64,000 nt of DNA. It comes from Prauserella_A sp040635515 (GTDB lineage: Bacteria > Actinomycetota > Actinomycetes > Mycobacteriales > Pseudonocardiaceae). Location of the stretch: positions 682,001 to 746,000 of the forward strand of contig JBEYHY010000002.1 of the NCBI GenBank assembly GCA_040635515.1, given 5' to 3'. The position numbers and the translations under genes are program-made. This document shows positions 33,252 to 40,907 of this stretch, in pieces (position 1 is the stretch's first letter; each line of letters opens with the position of its first letter). The notes below the pieces were generated by a model. It worked only from the letters and a program-made list of their open reading frames with translations, was not told the origin of the DNA and made no database searches.

Positions 33252-34301
33252 GTGCGAGTGGGCGTGGTGGGACTCAAGATGGGCCTGTATCTGGCGACGC
33301 AGGGCAGCCGGGTGGGGATGGACGTGGTCGTCGTGTGCGACCGGGATCCCGATCGGCTCGCCGCCGCGAAGGAGCAGCTTCCCGGCGCGGATGTCACCGA
33401 GCGCTGGCAGGACCTGCTGACCTGGGGGCTCGATGGGGTGGTGCTCGCGAACGACTTCGACGCCCACGCCCCGATGGCCGTCGCGTTCCTCGACCGGGGT
33501 GTGAGTGTTCTGTCGGAAGCGGCGGCGTGCACCACAGCCGAGGAAGCACGCCGGCTCGTCGAGGCCGAGGAGAATTCCCCGGCGAGCTATTCCTTCGCCG
33601 AGAACTACGTCGTCCACCCGCACGTCCGCGTCATCGGGAAGGCGATCGACTCGGGCGAGGTCGGGCGGGTGAGCCTCGTCGAGGCCGACTATCTGCACGG
33701 GATGTCGCCGGACATGGTCGCCGCGCTGATCGGTGACTCCGCCCATTGGCGGGGACGCATCGCCGCCACCGCCTACTGCACGCACACCGTCTCCCCGGTG
33801 CTGGCGCTGACCGGCGCCTGGCCACGAGAGGTGACGGCGTTCTCCGTCGACGAGGCCGATCCGAGGGCCGCGGTGGTGATGACGGTGCGGCTGTCCACTG
33901 GCGCGCTTGCCGTCACCCGCCACGGTTTTCTTCAAGGTGAACCGGACAGTCACTGGAGCTGGGTTTCCGTCAGGGGCAGCCGGGGGCTCGCCGAATCCGT
34001 CAGGGGGCAGGGGGAGCAGGCCTGGTCGGTCAGGGTCAGGACCGAGGCATGGGCGAGCCCTGACGGCGTCACCCGCGACGAAATCCGCGTGCCACCCGCG
34101 TTGTCACTGAACGGAACGACCGTGGAGCGCTCAGCCGAGGGCACCGTGCGGATACTGCAGGCGTTCCGCGAGACCGTCGAACGGAAAGCGCCACCGCTGA
34201 TCGGCGTACGCGCGGCCGTCGCCGCCTCGCTGGTCGGGGCGGCCGGTGCGGAATCGCTGCGGAAGGGTTCCTGCCCGGTTCCGGTACCCGTGCCGGGCTG
34301 A
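33252..34301 (+). CDS. Gfo/Idh/MocA-family oxidoreductase
   Basis: A 349-residue NAD(P)-dependent oxidoreductase. The N-terminal Rossmann domain begins VRVGVVGLKMGLYLATQG, a variant of the glycine motif, and VVVVCDRDPDRL holds the acidic residue for the adenosine ribose. SEAAACTTAEEARRLVE corresponds to the family EKPxa region, though the usual EKP is SEA, so the catalytic Lys appears to be replaced; YSFAENYVVHP follows. This points to a diverged member with unknown reaction. GTG 33252 is chosen on the Rossmann motif; the ribosome site is weak. It is divergent from the broken permease. Confidence 0.85.
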   Translation: MRVGVVGLKMGLYLATQGSRVGMDVVVVCDRDPDRLAAAKEQLPGADVTERWQDLLTWGLDGVVLANDFDAHAPMAVAFLDRGVSVLSEAAACTTAEEARRLVEAEENSPASYSFAENYVVHPHVRVIGKAIDSGEVGRVSLVEADYLHGMSPDMVAALIGDSAHWRGRIAATAYCTHTVSPVLALTGAWPREVTAFSVDEADPRAAVVMTVRLSTGALAVTRHGFLQGEPDSHWSWVSVRGSRGLAESVRGQGEQAWSVRVRTEAWASPDGVTRDEIRVPPALSLNGTTVERSAEGTVRILQAFRETVERKAPPLIGVRAAVAASLVGAAGAESLRKGSCPVPVPVPG

Positions 34302-34306
34302 TCCGG

Positions 34307-35134
34307 TCAGGAACGGCGCTGCCGGGCTCGCACCATGCGCACGATCAGCACCAGAAGTGCGGCGAGTACGACTCCGAGCAGCACGGCGGTGTCGGAGACG
34401 GCGGAGGCGATGTCCCGCAGCCACACCTGCACCGAGAACTGAGTGTCCACACCGGACAAGCCGCCGAGATTGGCCGTGCCGTCGGTAAGCAGGAACAGCA
34501 GGCCGACCCCGATGAAAAGCAGCCCGGAGATCAGGCTGGTGGTGTGAGTGTTCAGCGGGCCGACTCGCAGCGGCCTTCCGCGCAACCAGCGTTTGTTCCC
34601 GAGGTCGAAGCGGTCCCACGCCAGTGCCAGCACGAACAGCGGCGCGGCCATGCCCAGTGCGAACAACGCCATGAGGATTCCGCCGTAGACCGGATCGCCG
34701 CCTGCCGCGGATACGGTGAGCACGCTGCCCAGCAACGGCCCCGAACAGAATCCGGCCAGCGCGTAGACGGTGCCGAGCGCGAACACCGAGGCATTGGACG
34801 AGATCTTGATGCGCGCGCCGGCTCGCCGCGCCGCGGCCGAGCCGAACCCCATGCCGAGGATCGTCGCGATACCCAGTAGTACGAGCACCACTCCGCCTGC
34901 CGTTGTGGCGATCCCGCGGTAGCGCGTGAGCAGGGCTCCGATGGCGCCCACTCCCGCGCCGAGGGGGACCAGTACTACGAGCAGTCCCGCGTAGAACACC
35001 GCCGTCCGCCGGGCCAGTGTCCCGATCCGGTCGAAGGCGTAGGCGAAGAACGACGGCAGCAGCAACGCCGAACAGGGGCTGAGCATGCTCAGGACACCGC
35101 CGAGGAACGCGCCGAGCAGCCCGACCTCGATCAT
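34307..35134 (-). CDS. CcdA/DsbD-type transmembrane thiol-disulfide carrier
   Basis: A 275-residue membrane protein with about seven helices. It moves reducing equivalents from cytosolic thioredoxin to extracytoplasmic thiol proteins. One Cys lies in helix 1 (LSMLSPCSALLLPSFFAY, about residue 21) and its partner in LAGFCSGPLLGS. The pair is the hallmark of CcdA, though the second Pro next to it is lost. Its ATG overlaps the DsbA-like stop by 4 bp (ATGA), so the two are coupled: the DsbA-like protein is the probable outer partner. The BlaI-type box at 35884 lies upstream of the pair. Confidence 0.9.
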   Translation of the reverse strand: MIEVGLLGAFLGGVLSMLSPCSALLLPSFFAYAFDRIGTLARRTAVFYAGLLVVLVPLGAGVGAIGALLTRYRGIATTAGGVVLVLLGIATILGMGFGSAAARRAGARIKISSNASVFALGTVYALAGFCSGPLLGSVLTVSAAGGDPVYGGILMALFALGMAAPLFVLALAWDRFDLGNKRWLRGRPLRVGPLNTHTTSLISGLLFIGVGLLFLLTDGTANLGGLSGVDTQFSVQVWLRDIASAVSDTAVLLGVVLAALLVLIVRMVRARQRRS

Positions 35135-35856
35135 GGTGCGGTCGCGTCGATGACGGACACGAACGTGTCGAGTGGCTGGGCCCCGAGCACCGGCCGGCCG
35201 TTGATGATGAACGTCGGGGTGCTCGACACGCCGAGGCTGGTGCCTTCCCTGGCGTCCGCCTCGATCGCGGCGTCGTAGCGGGTCGAGTCGAGGCCCGAGG
35301 AAAACCGGCCGAGGTCACCGACTCCGGCTTCCTCCGCGAATTCGCGCAGTGTCTCGGGAGTGAGGTCCGCGTGCCCCCGGTCGGGTGCCGCGGCGTAAAC
35401 GGCTTCGGTGAACTCCCAGAAGCGGCCCTGCTCGGCCGCGGCGTGACCGGCTCTCGCGGCGATCAGTGACTGCTCGCCGAAGATGGGCAGATCCCGCCAC
35501 TCCATGCGCAGCACGCCCGTGTCGACGTAGCGCTCGATGAGCGCGGGCGCGATGTCCCTGCTGAACTTGGCGCAGAACGGGCAGCGGTAGTCCTCGTACA
35601 TGATCATGGTCACCGGCGCGTCGGTGGCGCCGAGCGACATGGGGTCTCCCGGCTCCCTCCTGGCAAGGTCGGCGAGCGGGCCCGCGCTCGCCTCACTGCT
35701 CGCGGCCTGTTGCCCCGATTGCGGCGTTCCCGCCGCCGCACTGTCGTCCTGCTTTCCGGTGACGAGGTAGATGATCAGCCCCAATGCGGCCAGTACGAGT
35801 ACGCCGACGAGGATTCCGTCGCGTTTGGACGTATCAAGCCGCGTGCGTGCGGACAT
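35131..35856 (-). CDS. Membrane-anchored DsbA-family thioredoxin-fold protein
   Basis: A 241-residue protein with an N-terminal membrane anchor (about residues 15-34, GILVGVLVLAALGLIIYLV) and an extracytoplasmic thioredoxin domain. The active site is CPFC in MIMYEDYRCPFCAKFSRDIAP, and the cis-Pro loop is GVSSTPTFIING. This is the DsbA/Mdb-like class used by actinomycetes to form or isomerise disulfides outside the membrane. ATG 35856 has GGGAGAACG just before it. It is cotranscribed with CcdA. The upstream gap holds a BlaI-type box shared with the divergent CPVC membrane protein gene. Confidence 0.92.
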   Translation of the reverse strand: MSARTRLDTSKRDGILVGVLVLAALGLIIYLVTGKQDDSAAAGTPQSGQQAASSEASAGPLADLARREPGDPMSLGATDAPVTMIMYEDYRCPFCAKFSRDIAPALIERYVDTGVLRMEWRDLPIFGEQSLIAARAGHAAAEQGRFWEFTEAVYAAAPDRGHADLTPETLREFAEEAGVGDLGRFSSGLDSTRYDAAIEADAREGTSLGVSSTPTFIINGRPVLGAQPLDTFVSVIDATAP

Positions 35857-35883
35857 CGTTCTCCCATTCCGTTCGACGTTTGA

Positions 35884-35904
35884 ACTACTATGTGAGATAG
35901 TAGT
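35884..35904. promoter_or_regulatory. BlaI-type operator between dsbA-like and CPVC membrane genes
   Basis: ACTACTAT (35884-35891) and ATAGTAGT (35897-35904) form a perfect inverted repeat with a 5-bp centre, the TACTA/TAGTA style of BlaI/MecI operators. It covers probable -10 boxes in both directions (GATAGT at 35896-35901 forward; CATAGT at 35887-35892 reverse), so one dimer could silence both divergent units. Confidence 0.82.
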
Positions 35905-35909
35905 AGACG

Positions 35910-36419
35910 ATGCCGAACGAGAGTGAAGAGCCCATGTCCACAGTGGTTCAGCCGAAACGGCCACGCGCGGCCAGGTTCGCGCGTGCGGCAGCGATGGGAG
36001 CGCTCGCACTCGTCGTGGTCGCGGTGCCGACCGACATCATCGACACGCCGCTCTTCGGCAGGGAGATTCCCGTCCGCTGGTGGGAGTACCCCGTCGTCGG
36101 GCTCACGGTCGCGCTCACCGTCGCGTGGTTCGCTCTTCCCGGATCGGCGGCGAGCACGAGCGGGCGGGGACGGCCGCTCGGCGGGATCCTGCTGACCGTG
36201 TTCGCGGTCGGCTGCCCGGTGTGCAACAAGCTTGTTCTCGCCGCGCTCGGGACGTCCGGCGCGCTCGGCCTGTGGGCGCCGTTGCAGCCCTTTCTCGCGG
36301 TCATTTCGCTGGCACTGCTCACTTTCGCCGTCGTGCGACGGCGTGGGCAGAGCACTTGCGACACCGGGTCCTGTGCTCCGGAAACCACGGACGCTCAGCC
36401 GACGGCGGTCAGGCAGTAG
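35910..36419 (+). CDS. Membrane protein with CPVC motif, putative redox partner
   Basis: A 169-residue protein with about four hydrophobic segments. Its striking feature is TVFAVGCPVCNKLVLAALGTSGALGLWAPLQPFLA, a CxxC pair at a membrane boundary, plus a soluble tail with two more Cys (STCDTGSCAPET). This looks like a thiol-redox membrane protein; I do not recognise a named family. The ATG at 35910 lies 8 nt after a GATAGT -10 box and would be leaderless; ATG 35934 is the alternative. It shares the BlaI-type box with the DsbA-like/CcdA operon and its 3' end overlaps the convergent M56 peptidase gene by 25 bp. Confidence 0.75.
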   Translation: MPNESEEPMSTVVQPKRPRAARFARAAAMGALALVVVAVPTDIIDTPLFGREIPVRWWEYPVVGLTVALTVAWFALPGSAASTSGRGRPLGGILLTVFAVGCPVCNKLVLAALGTSGALGLWAPLQPFLAVISLALLTFAVVRRRGQSTCDTGSCAPETTDAQPTAVRQ

Positions 36420-37336
36420 AGGGTGACCAGCGCGGCGACGGTCGCGATCGAGACGATGGCGGGTACCGCCGTCAAGGCAGCCGCGATCGCGTAGTCGGCC
36501 CTTGGCGGGAGTTTCGCCAGGCGCGGACGATGGTTTTCCAGCCACAGCAGCCGGACGTCGACCGCGTCCCTCGACATCGCGAGTGCCGTGCGAGGCGCCT
36601 GTCCCGCCGTCACCGACAACAGGGCCGACCGGACCGGGGTCGCGCCGTGGCCGCGAGCCGCGGCCGCGTCGGCGGCGAGCTCCACCAGTACCCGCACCGC
36701 CCCGGGAGCCTTACGGCACAAGGGAATGAAGGGCAACGCGGTGGCGATGACGTCGCACGCCAGCACCAGCGCGTGATGCCGGCCACGCAGATGTGCTTTC
36801 TCGTGTGCCAGCACCGCTTCGCGTTCACTGGCAGGCAACCGGCGCAGACCCCGGGTCGCCACAATGGCGCCGTGCCGCCCGCCGACGCTGTAGGCCATGG
36901 GCGCCGCTTCGCTGAGCCACAGCACCGGCCCCTCCGCGCGGGCGACCGAGCGCAGCAACGTCAAGTGGTCCCCTCGGTGGCGCCGGTGCCGCCGGACCTT
37001 GACCACGGCGAGGGTGATCGTTCTGGCGGTGAGTGCCAGCAGAATCGCGGCCGTGCCCAGCCGTGCGACATCCAGCCACACGACGTCGTCACGGACGAGA
37101 ATCGCGTTCACGCAGCTGTCGGCCATGCCGACCAGGCCGTCCAGCCCGGAATCCCCGGGGATGGCAAGGAGAAGCCCGGCCACCGGAAGGGCGAGAGCCA
37201 CCAGGAGTACCGAACTCGTCCAGCCCGTGAGCGCGAGGCCGGGCCGCAACAGGGGAGTGGCGGCGACCCGCAGGTAGAGGGGCGAGAGGAAGCCGATGAT
37301 GACGACCGCGGTAAGCAGCCCGAGCGCGAGTGTCAC
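36395..37336 (-). CDS. M56-family membrane metallopeptidase (BlaR1-like sensor)
   Basis: A 313-residue membrane protein with four or more helices. The zinc site is EAVLAHEKAHLRGRHHAL (HExxH = HEKAH) with the third ligand in VLVELAADAAAARGH. BlaR1/MecR1 use this domain to cleave or trigger removal of BlaI, but they also carry an outer penicillin-binding domain; that domain is absent here, so the signal must be something else or come through another protein. The ATG overlaps the BlaI stop by 4 bp. The gene ends the operon lipoprotein-blaI-M56. Confidence 0.92.
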   Translation of the reverse strand: MTLALGLLTAVVIIGFLSPLYLRVAATPLLRPGLALTGWTSSVLLVALALPVAGLLLAIPGDSGLDGLVGMADSCVNAILVRDDVVWLDVARLGTAAILLALTARTITLAVVKVRRHRRHRGDHLTLLRSVARAEGPVLWLSEAAPMAYSVGGRHGAIVATRGLRRLPASEREAVLAHEKAHLRGRHHALVLACDVIATALPFIPLCRKAPGAVRVLVELAADAAAARGHGATPVRSALLSVTAGQAPRTALAMSRDAVDVRLLWLENHRPRLAKLPPRADYAIAAALTAVPAIVSIATVAALVTLYCLTAVG

Positions 37337-37686
37337 GAGGATTTCCCTTTCCGCAGAGCCCTGCGCAGGATGTCCGACTCCTCGGGAGTCGCCGTTTCCG
37401 CGAAGTGGAGCAGCACCTGCTCGGTGTCACCACTGGCGTACAGCACCTCGCGCAGCAACCGGGCTCCCGCTTCCTCGCGGGATTCCGCCGCGGTGTACTC
37501 GTAGGCGCGCCCTGCCTTGGCACGCAGTACGTACCCCTTGCCGTGCAGGTTGTCCAGAACGGTCATCACCGTGGTGTAGGCCAGCGGGCGTGCGGTGCGT
37601 TCGAGTACCTCCCGCACACGCAGCGGTGCGGCCGAGGACCACAGCACATCCATGACCTTGACTTCGAGTTCTCCGAGACCGTGCAT
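37333..37686 (-). CDS. BlaI/MecI-family transcriptional repressor
   Basis: A 117-residue repressor with a winged-helix domain (MHGLGELEVKVMDVLW to RAKAGRAYEYTA, about residues 1-75) and a C-terminal dimerisation helix region (REEAGARLLREVLY onward). PLAYTTVMTVLDNLHGKGYV is the recognition helix and turn typical of the family. It lies 6 bp after the lipoprotein gene and is coupled to the M56 peptidase gene. It should bind TACTA/TAGTA-type boxes, found at 38941 (own operon) and 35884 (thiol-redox genes), and be released when the M56 protein is activated. Confidence 0.95.
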   Translation of the reverse strand: MHGLGELEVKVMDVLWSSAAPLRVREVLERTARPLAYTTVMTVLDNLHGKGYVLRAKAGRAYEYTAAESREEAGARLLREVLYASGDTEQVLLHFAETATPEESDILRRALRKGKSS

Positions 37687-37692
37687 GTGCCG

Positions 37693-38925
37693 TCACTTCC
37701 CGTATGCGAGGTAGCCGGAGCCCGGCGGTGGCAGTGGCGCGATCAGTGTGTCCGCCGCGGCGGACACCGGTACGGGCCAGTCGCCCTCGGTCAGCGTGTT
37801 CCCCGTGCGGACATCGACGGTGACCGCCCGCCCCGAGCGGGTGCCGTGCGCCGTGCCCTCGTGAACCAGCCTGATGTCCAGCGGCTTCGTCGCCTCGTCT
37901 GCCCGCCACAACTCGGTGCCGGTGGTGACGTCGAACGCGCGGGTGCTCCGGTGTCGATCGAGTCCCGAGACCACCACGGCTCTCGCCTGGTGATCGACGC
38001 TGGTGTGGGGTTCGGGCTGGTCGCCGAGATCCGCCATCAGCCTGCCCGTGCCGAGTTCGTGCAGGGCCGTGCTCGCGGCGCGACCGTCAGGGCTGGTCCA
38101 GCGCAGTGCGACGACATCGGCCACCGAGGCCGGGGTGGAGCCGAGCAGTTCCACGTGGCGCGGCCCCGCACCGAACCCCGGCGGGGAGGGCAGCGTGTCC
38201 GAATTCCAGGACACCGACCCCGTCGCGGTGTCGACCGCCGTGACGACACCGTTGCCGCCGAACAGGCCGATCCCGTGGTGTTCGTAGAGCGGCCGCGTGT
38301 TCTCGGCCGGTGGCCGCACGGGGTCTCCCGAGTCGGCGGCGAGCATGACGCGTTCGCCCTGAGGTCCACCGACGACCGAGGGCGTGGCGGTGCCGAAGAT
38401 GAGGCCCGGCCCGAGTAGCGACCCCGGCACCGGCGACGGTCCCCAGAGCAGCCGCCCTTCGCGCGCGTCGTAGGCGTTGGCCGTGATTCGCGTGGCGACC
38501 TTGCCGTCGCGGGCATCGGCGTCACTCGCGAGCACGACCGCGGCGGGCGTTCCCCCGACCTCGGTCACCCCGTAGCCGACGCAGGAGGGATTCGTGTGCA
38601 CCGCCCACCGGGTCTCCCCGTTCGCGGTCACGCCCGAAATGGAAAGATCGCCCTGGTCGCCCGACGGGAAGCCGAGACCGACGAACATCTCACCCGCTGT
38701 GCGGGGGACGTCGTCGAATGGTGCCCTCCAGCGTGGACGTTGGCCGTCGTGGCCTTCCGGCGCCTCAGGCGCGGGTGCCCCGGCCGGTGCCGATAGCGTT
38801 GCCGGAGTGGGGACCGGAAGGCCGCCTGCCGGTGCCGGTTCGGTTCCCTGCCCTGCACCGCACGCCGCCAGCACGATCAAGGCCGCCACCGCCGCCGCGG
38901 CACGGCCGATCCCGCGATGTCCCAT
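37693..38925 (-). CDS. PQQ-like beta-propeller lipoprotein
   Basis: A 410-residue predicted lipoprotein. The signal peptide ends in a lipobox (VLAACGAGQ, lipid Cys at about residue 22), followed by a Pro/Ala-rich linker and a repeated-strand domain with the PQQ-propeller style (DVTTGTELWRADE, DARDGKVATRITANAYDAREGRLLWG, DTATGSVSWNSD). It would be displayed on the outer face of the membrane. ATG 38925 has GAGGAGG before it. It is the first gene of the operon with BlaI and the M56 peptidase, so it could be the sensor's outer ligand-binding partner, which is an inference. Confidence 0.87.
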   Translation of the reverse strand: MGHRGIGRAAAAVAALIVLAACGAGQGTEPAPAGGLPVPTPATLSAPAGAPAPEAPEGHDGQRPRWRAPFDDVPRTAGEMFVGLGFPSGDQGDLSISGVTANGETRWAVHTNPSCVGYGVTEVGGTPAAVVLASDADARDGKVATRITANAYDAREGRLLWGPSPVPGSLLGPGLIFGTATPSVVGGPQGERVMLAADSGDPVRPPAENTRPLYEHHGIGLFGGNGVVTAVDTATGSVSWNSDTLPSPPGFGAGPRHVELLGSTPASVADVVALRWTSPDGRAASTALHELGTGRLMADLGDQPEPHTSVDHQARAVVVSGLDRHRSTRAFDVTTGTELWRADEATKPLDIRLVHEGTAHGTRSGRAVTVDVRTGNTLTEGDWPVPVSAAADTLIAPLPPPGSGYLAYGK

Positions 38926-38940
38926 CGCGCCTCCTCGCTG

Positions 38941-38961
38941 TCTACTATCTAGCTTAGTAGA
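38941..38961. promoter_or_regulatory. BlaI-type operator of the lipoprotein-blaI-M56 operon
   Basis: TCTACTA (38941-38947) and TAGTAGA (38955-38961) form a perfect inverted repeat, 21 bp overall, the same size and half-sites as the box at 35884. On the minus strand GATAGT (38944-38949) inside it is a likely -10 box 19 nt before the start codon, so binding would repress the operon (autoregulation). Confidence 0.83.
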
Positions 38962-39016
38962 GGGCGGATGGTCGTGAAGCATCCGCCTCGCCCGCAAGCC
39001 GCCCCCGTAGCGGCCG

Positions 39017-40126
39017 TCAGCCGGGCTGGAAGAACGCGAGCATCTTCCGGGCGGCGTCCGGAGCCATCAGCAACTCTTGAATGTCGGCCGACATCCGGGC
39101 GGCGGCACTGGTGCGTTCGAACATCTCGCGTTCGTATTCCTTGACGGCGGAAGGGAAGTCGCCAGGATGCTCGGCCAGCGCGAGGGCGAGCAGCGCGCCG
39201 TCGAGCAGCGCCATGTTGGCACCTTCCCCCACGGGCGGCATCAGGTGCGCGGCGTCGCCGAGCAGCGTGACATCCGGCCTCGACGGCCAGGTCAGGCCTG
39301 CGGGCAGAGTGGTGATCGCCCTCGCCGCGATCGTGTCGTCGCAGGCCTCGATCAGCGCGGTGAACCGGGAATCCCAGCCGGGCAGCAGTTCGACCAGCCG
39401 CGCTCTTGCCGAGGGCGGATCGTCGAACGGGATCCCGCTGGTGGAGAACCAGTCCTCGGCGGTGTGGTAGAAGCTGAGGCCGATCCGGACCCGGCCGTCA
39501 CCATTGCGTTGTGCCCCAAGGGACAGTCCGTCGCCGAGTACCCAGTAGTTTCCGCGCCCGACCATTGCCGCGAGATCGGGATACGTGCGGTCGATGTCCG
39601 GAATGCCGAGCTCGACGACGTTCTGTCCGATGTGCTCGGGGCGGGCGTCGGTGAGCAGCGTGCGGACCCTTGAGTTCGCGCCGTCGGCGCCGACCAGTAG
39701 CTCGCAGGTTGCCGTGGCGCCGCAGGCGAAGCGAAGTACGCCGTTGTCGGCGGATTCGAACGCGTGCCCCCAGCGCACCATCTCGCCGGGAAGCGAATCC
39801 AGCAGCAGATCGCGCAGATCGGCGCGGTCGACCTCGGGCCGTTCGAGAGGGGCGTCCTCCGGGGTGTCTTCCTGAAGCAGCAGGGTGCCGTCCGGTTCGA
39901 GTAGCCGCATGTCCTGGCCCTCGCCCCTGGCGATCGCGAAGAACCGGTCGGCGAGGCCCGCTTCGCGCAGTGCCCACTGGCCGGAGTGGATGTCGAGCAT
40001 GCCGCCCTGTCCGCGCGCCTCGCGCGAGGATTCCCGTTCGTAGACGACGGCGTCGATCCCGTTGACGTGAAGAACTCTGGCGAGGGCCAAGCCGCCCAGA
40101 CCCGCACCGGCGATGGCGATGGTCAT
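39017..40126 (-). CDS. TetX-like FAD-dependent monooxygenase
   Basis: A 369-residue class A flavin monooxygenase. MTIAIAGAGLGGLALARVLHVNGIDAVVYERE is the FAD-binding Rossmann start, EVDRADLRDLLLDSLPG and GQGGMLDIHSGQWALREAGL follow, and GDAAHLMPPVGEGANMALLDG is the second FAD motif. The order and wording of these segments closely recall Tet(X) tetracycline-inactivating enzymes and aromatic-polyketide hydroxylases. Tetracycline oxidation is possible but unproven. ATG 40126 has GAGG 6 nt upstream. It is divergent from a TetR gene, with a dyad operator between, as in inducible resistance units. Confidence 0.88.
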   Translation of the reverse strand: MTIAIAGAGLGGLALARVLHVNGIDAVVYERESSREARGQGGMLDIHSGQWALREAGLADRFFAIARGEGQDMRLLEPDGTLLLQEDTPEDAPLERPEVDRADLRDLLLDSLPGEMVRWGHAFESADNGVLRFACGATATCELLVGADGANSRVRTLLTDARPEHIGQNVVELGIPDIDRTYPDLAAMVGRGNYWVLGDGLSLGAQRNGDGRVRIGLSFYHTAEDWFSTSGIPFDDPPSARARLVELLPGWDSRFTALIEACDDTIAARAITTLPAGLTWPSRPDVTLLGDAAHLMPPVGEGANMALLDGALLALALAEHPGDFPSAVKEYEREMFERTSAAARMSADIQELLMAPDAARKMLAFFQPG

Positions 40127-40144
40127 GATCATCCTCGATTCACC

Positions 40145-40166
40145 GTATCTGTCGATACACTGTATC
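40145..40166. promoter_or_regulatory. Operator between TetX-like gene and TetR gene
   Basis: GTATC-TGTC-GATAC (40145-40158) overlaps GATACA-CT-GTATC (40154-40166), two nested dyads with the same GATAC half-site; a third GTATC is at 40179-40183. The site lies 19 bp from the monooxygenase start and 27 bp from the TetR start. Confidence 0.65.
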
Positions 40167-40192
40167 AGCGCTGACGTTGTATCGTCGTGGGC

Positions 40193-40876
40193 ATGTTGGT
40201 GTGGGAGCGGCCCGAGCCGCCGGACCGGCCGACGCCGGTCCCGCTGAGCAGGGAGCGGATCGTCCACGCGGCGATCGGGCTCGCCGATGCGGACGGGCTC
40301 GACGCGGTGTCGCTGCGCAAGGTCGCCGCCGCGCTCGGCGCGGGGCCGATGCGGCTGTACGGCTACATCGCCACCAAGGAGGAACTACTCGACCTGATGG
40401 TCGACGCGGTGTACGCGGAGATCCGGCCCGCCGGAGACGGCTGGCGAGCCGTGCTGCTCTCCCTGGCGGAGGGCATCCGGCTCGCCGCGCACCGGCACGA
40501 GTGGTTCGCCGACCTGATCGGCGGGCGGCCCCAGCTCGGGCCGGACACGCTCGCTGCGGGGGAGGCCGTGCTGGCCGGGATGGGCGGCGCGGGCCTGGAC
40601 ATCGTCGTGCCCGCGGTCGCCGCGGTCAACGCGTACGTGATCGGCGCGGTGCGCAGGGAGATCACCGAGCGGCGCGCCGAGCGGGTCTCCGGGATGGACA
40701 AGGAGCAATGGCAGCTCGCGTTCGGGCCTTATCTGGAGCGGACGTTCGCGACCGGCCGGTTCCCGGCGCTGGCCTCGGTCGTGCGCGACGGTCCGCACCT
40801 CGACGCCGACCAGACCTTCCGGTCCGGTCTCGACTTCGTGCTCGACGGCATCGAAGCCCGCATCGCGGCCTCGTAG
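40193..40876 (+). CDS. TetR-family regulator with TetR C-terminal domain
   Basis: A 227-residue repressor. The helix-turn-helix is at about residues 20-65 (RERIVHAAIGLADADGLDAVSLRKVAAALGAGPMRLYGYIATKEELLDL), and the C-terminal domain (EIRPAGDGWRAVLLSLAEGIRLAAHRHEW on) is of the TetR_C tetracycline-repressor type. ATG 40193 lies 8 nt after TATCGT and would be leaderless; GTG 40187 is also in frame. It is divergent from the TetX-like gene and probably represses it until a planar aromatic ligand binds. Confidence 0.9.
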   Translation: MLVWERPEPPDRPTPVPLSRERIVHAAIGLADADGLDAVSLRKVAAALGAGPMRLYGYIATKEELLDLMVDAVYAEIRPAGDGWRAVLLSLAEGIRLAAHRHEWFADLIGGRPQLGPDTLAAGEAVLAGMGGAGLDIVVPAVAAVNAYVIGAVRREITERRAERVSGMDKEQWQLAFGPYLERTFATGRFPALASVVRDGPHLDADQTFRSGLDFVLDGIEARIAAS

Positions 40877-40907
40877 TGCCGGGCACGGCGAGGCGGCAGC
40901 CGTATCG

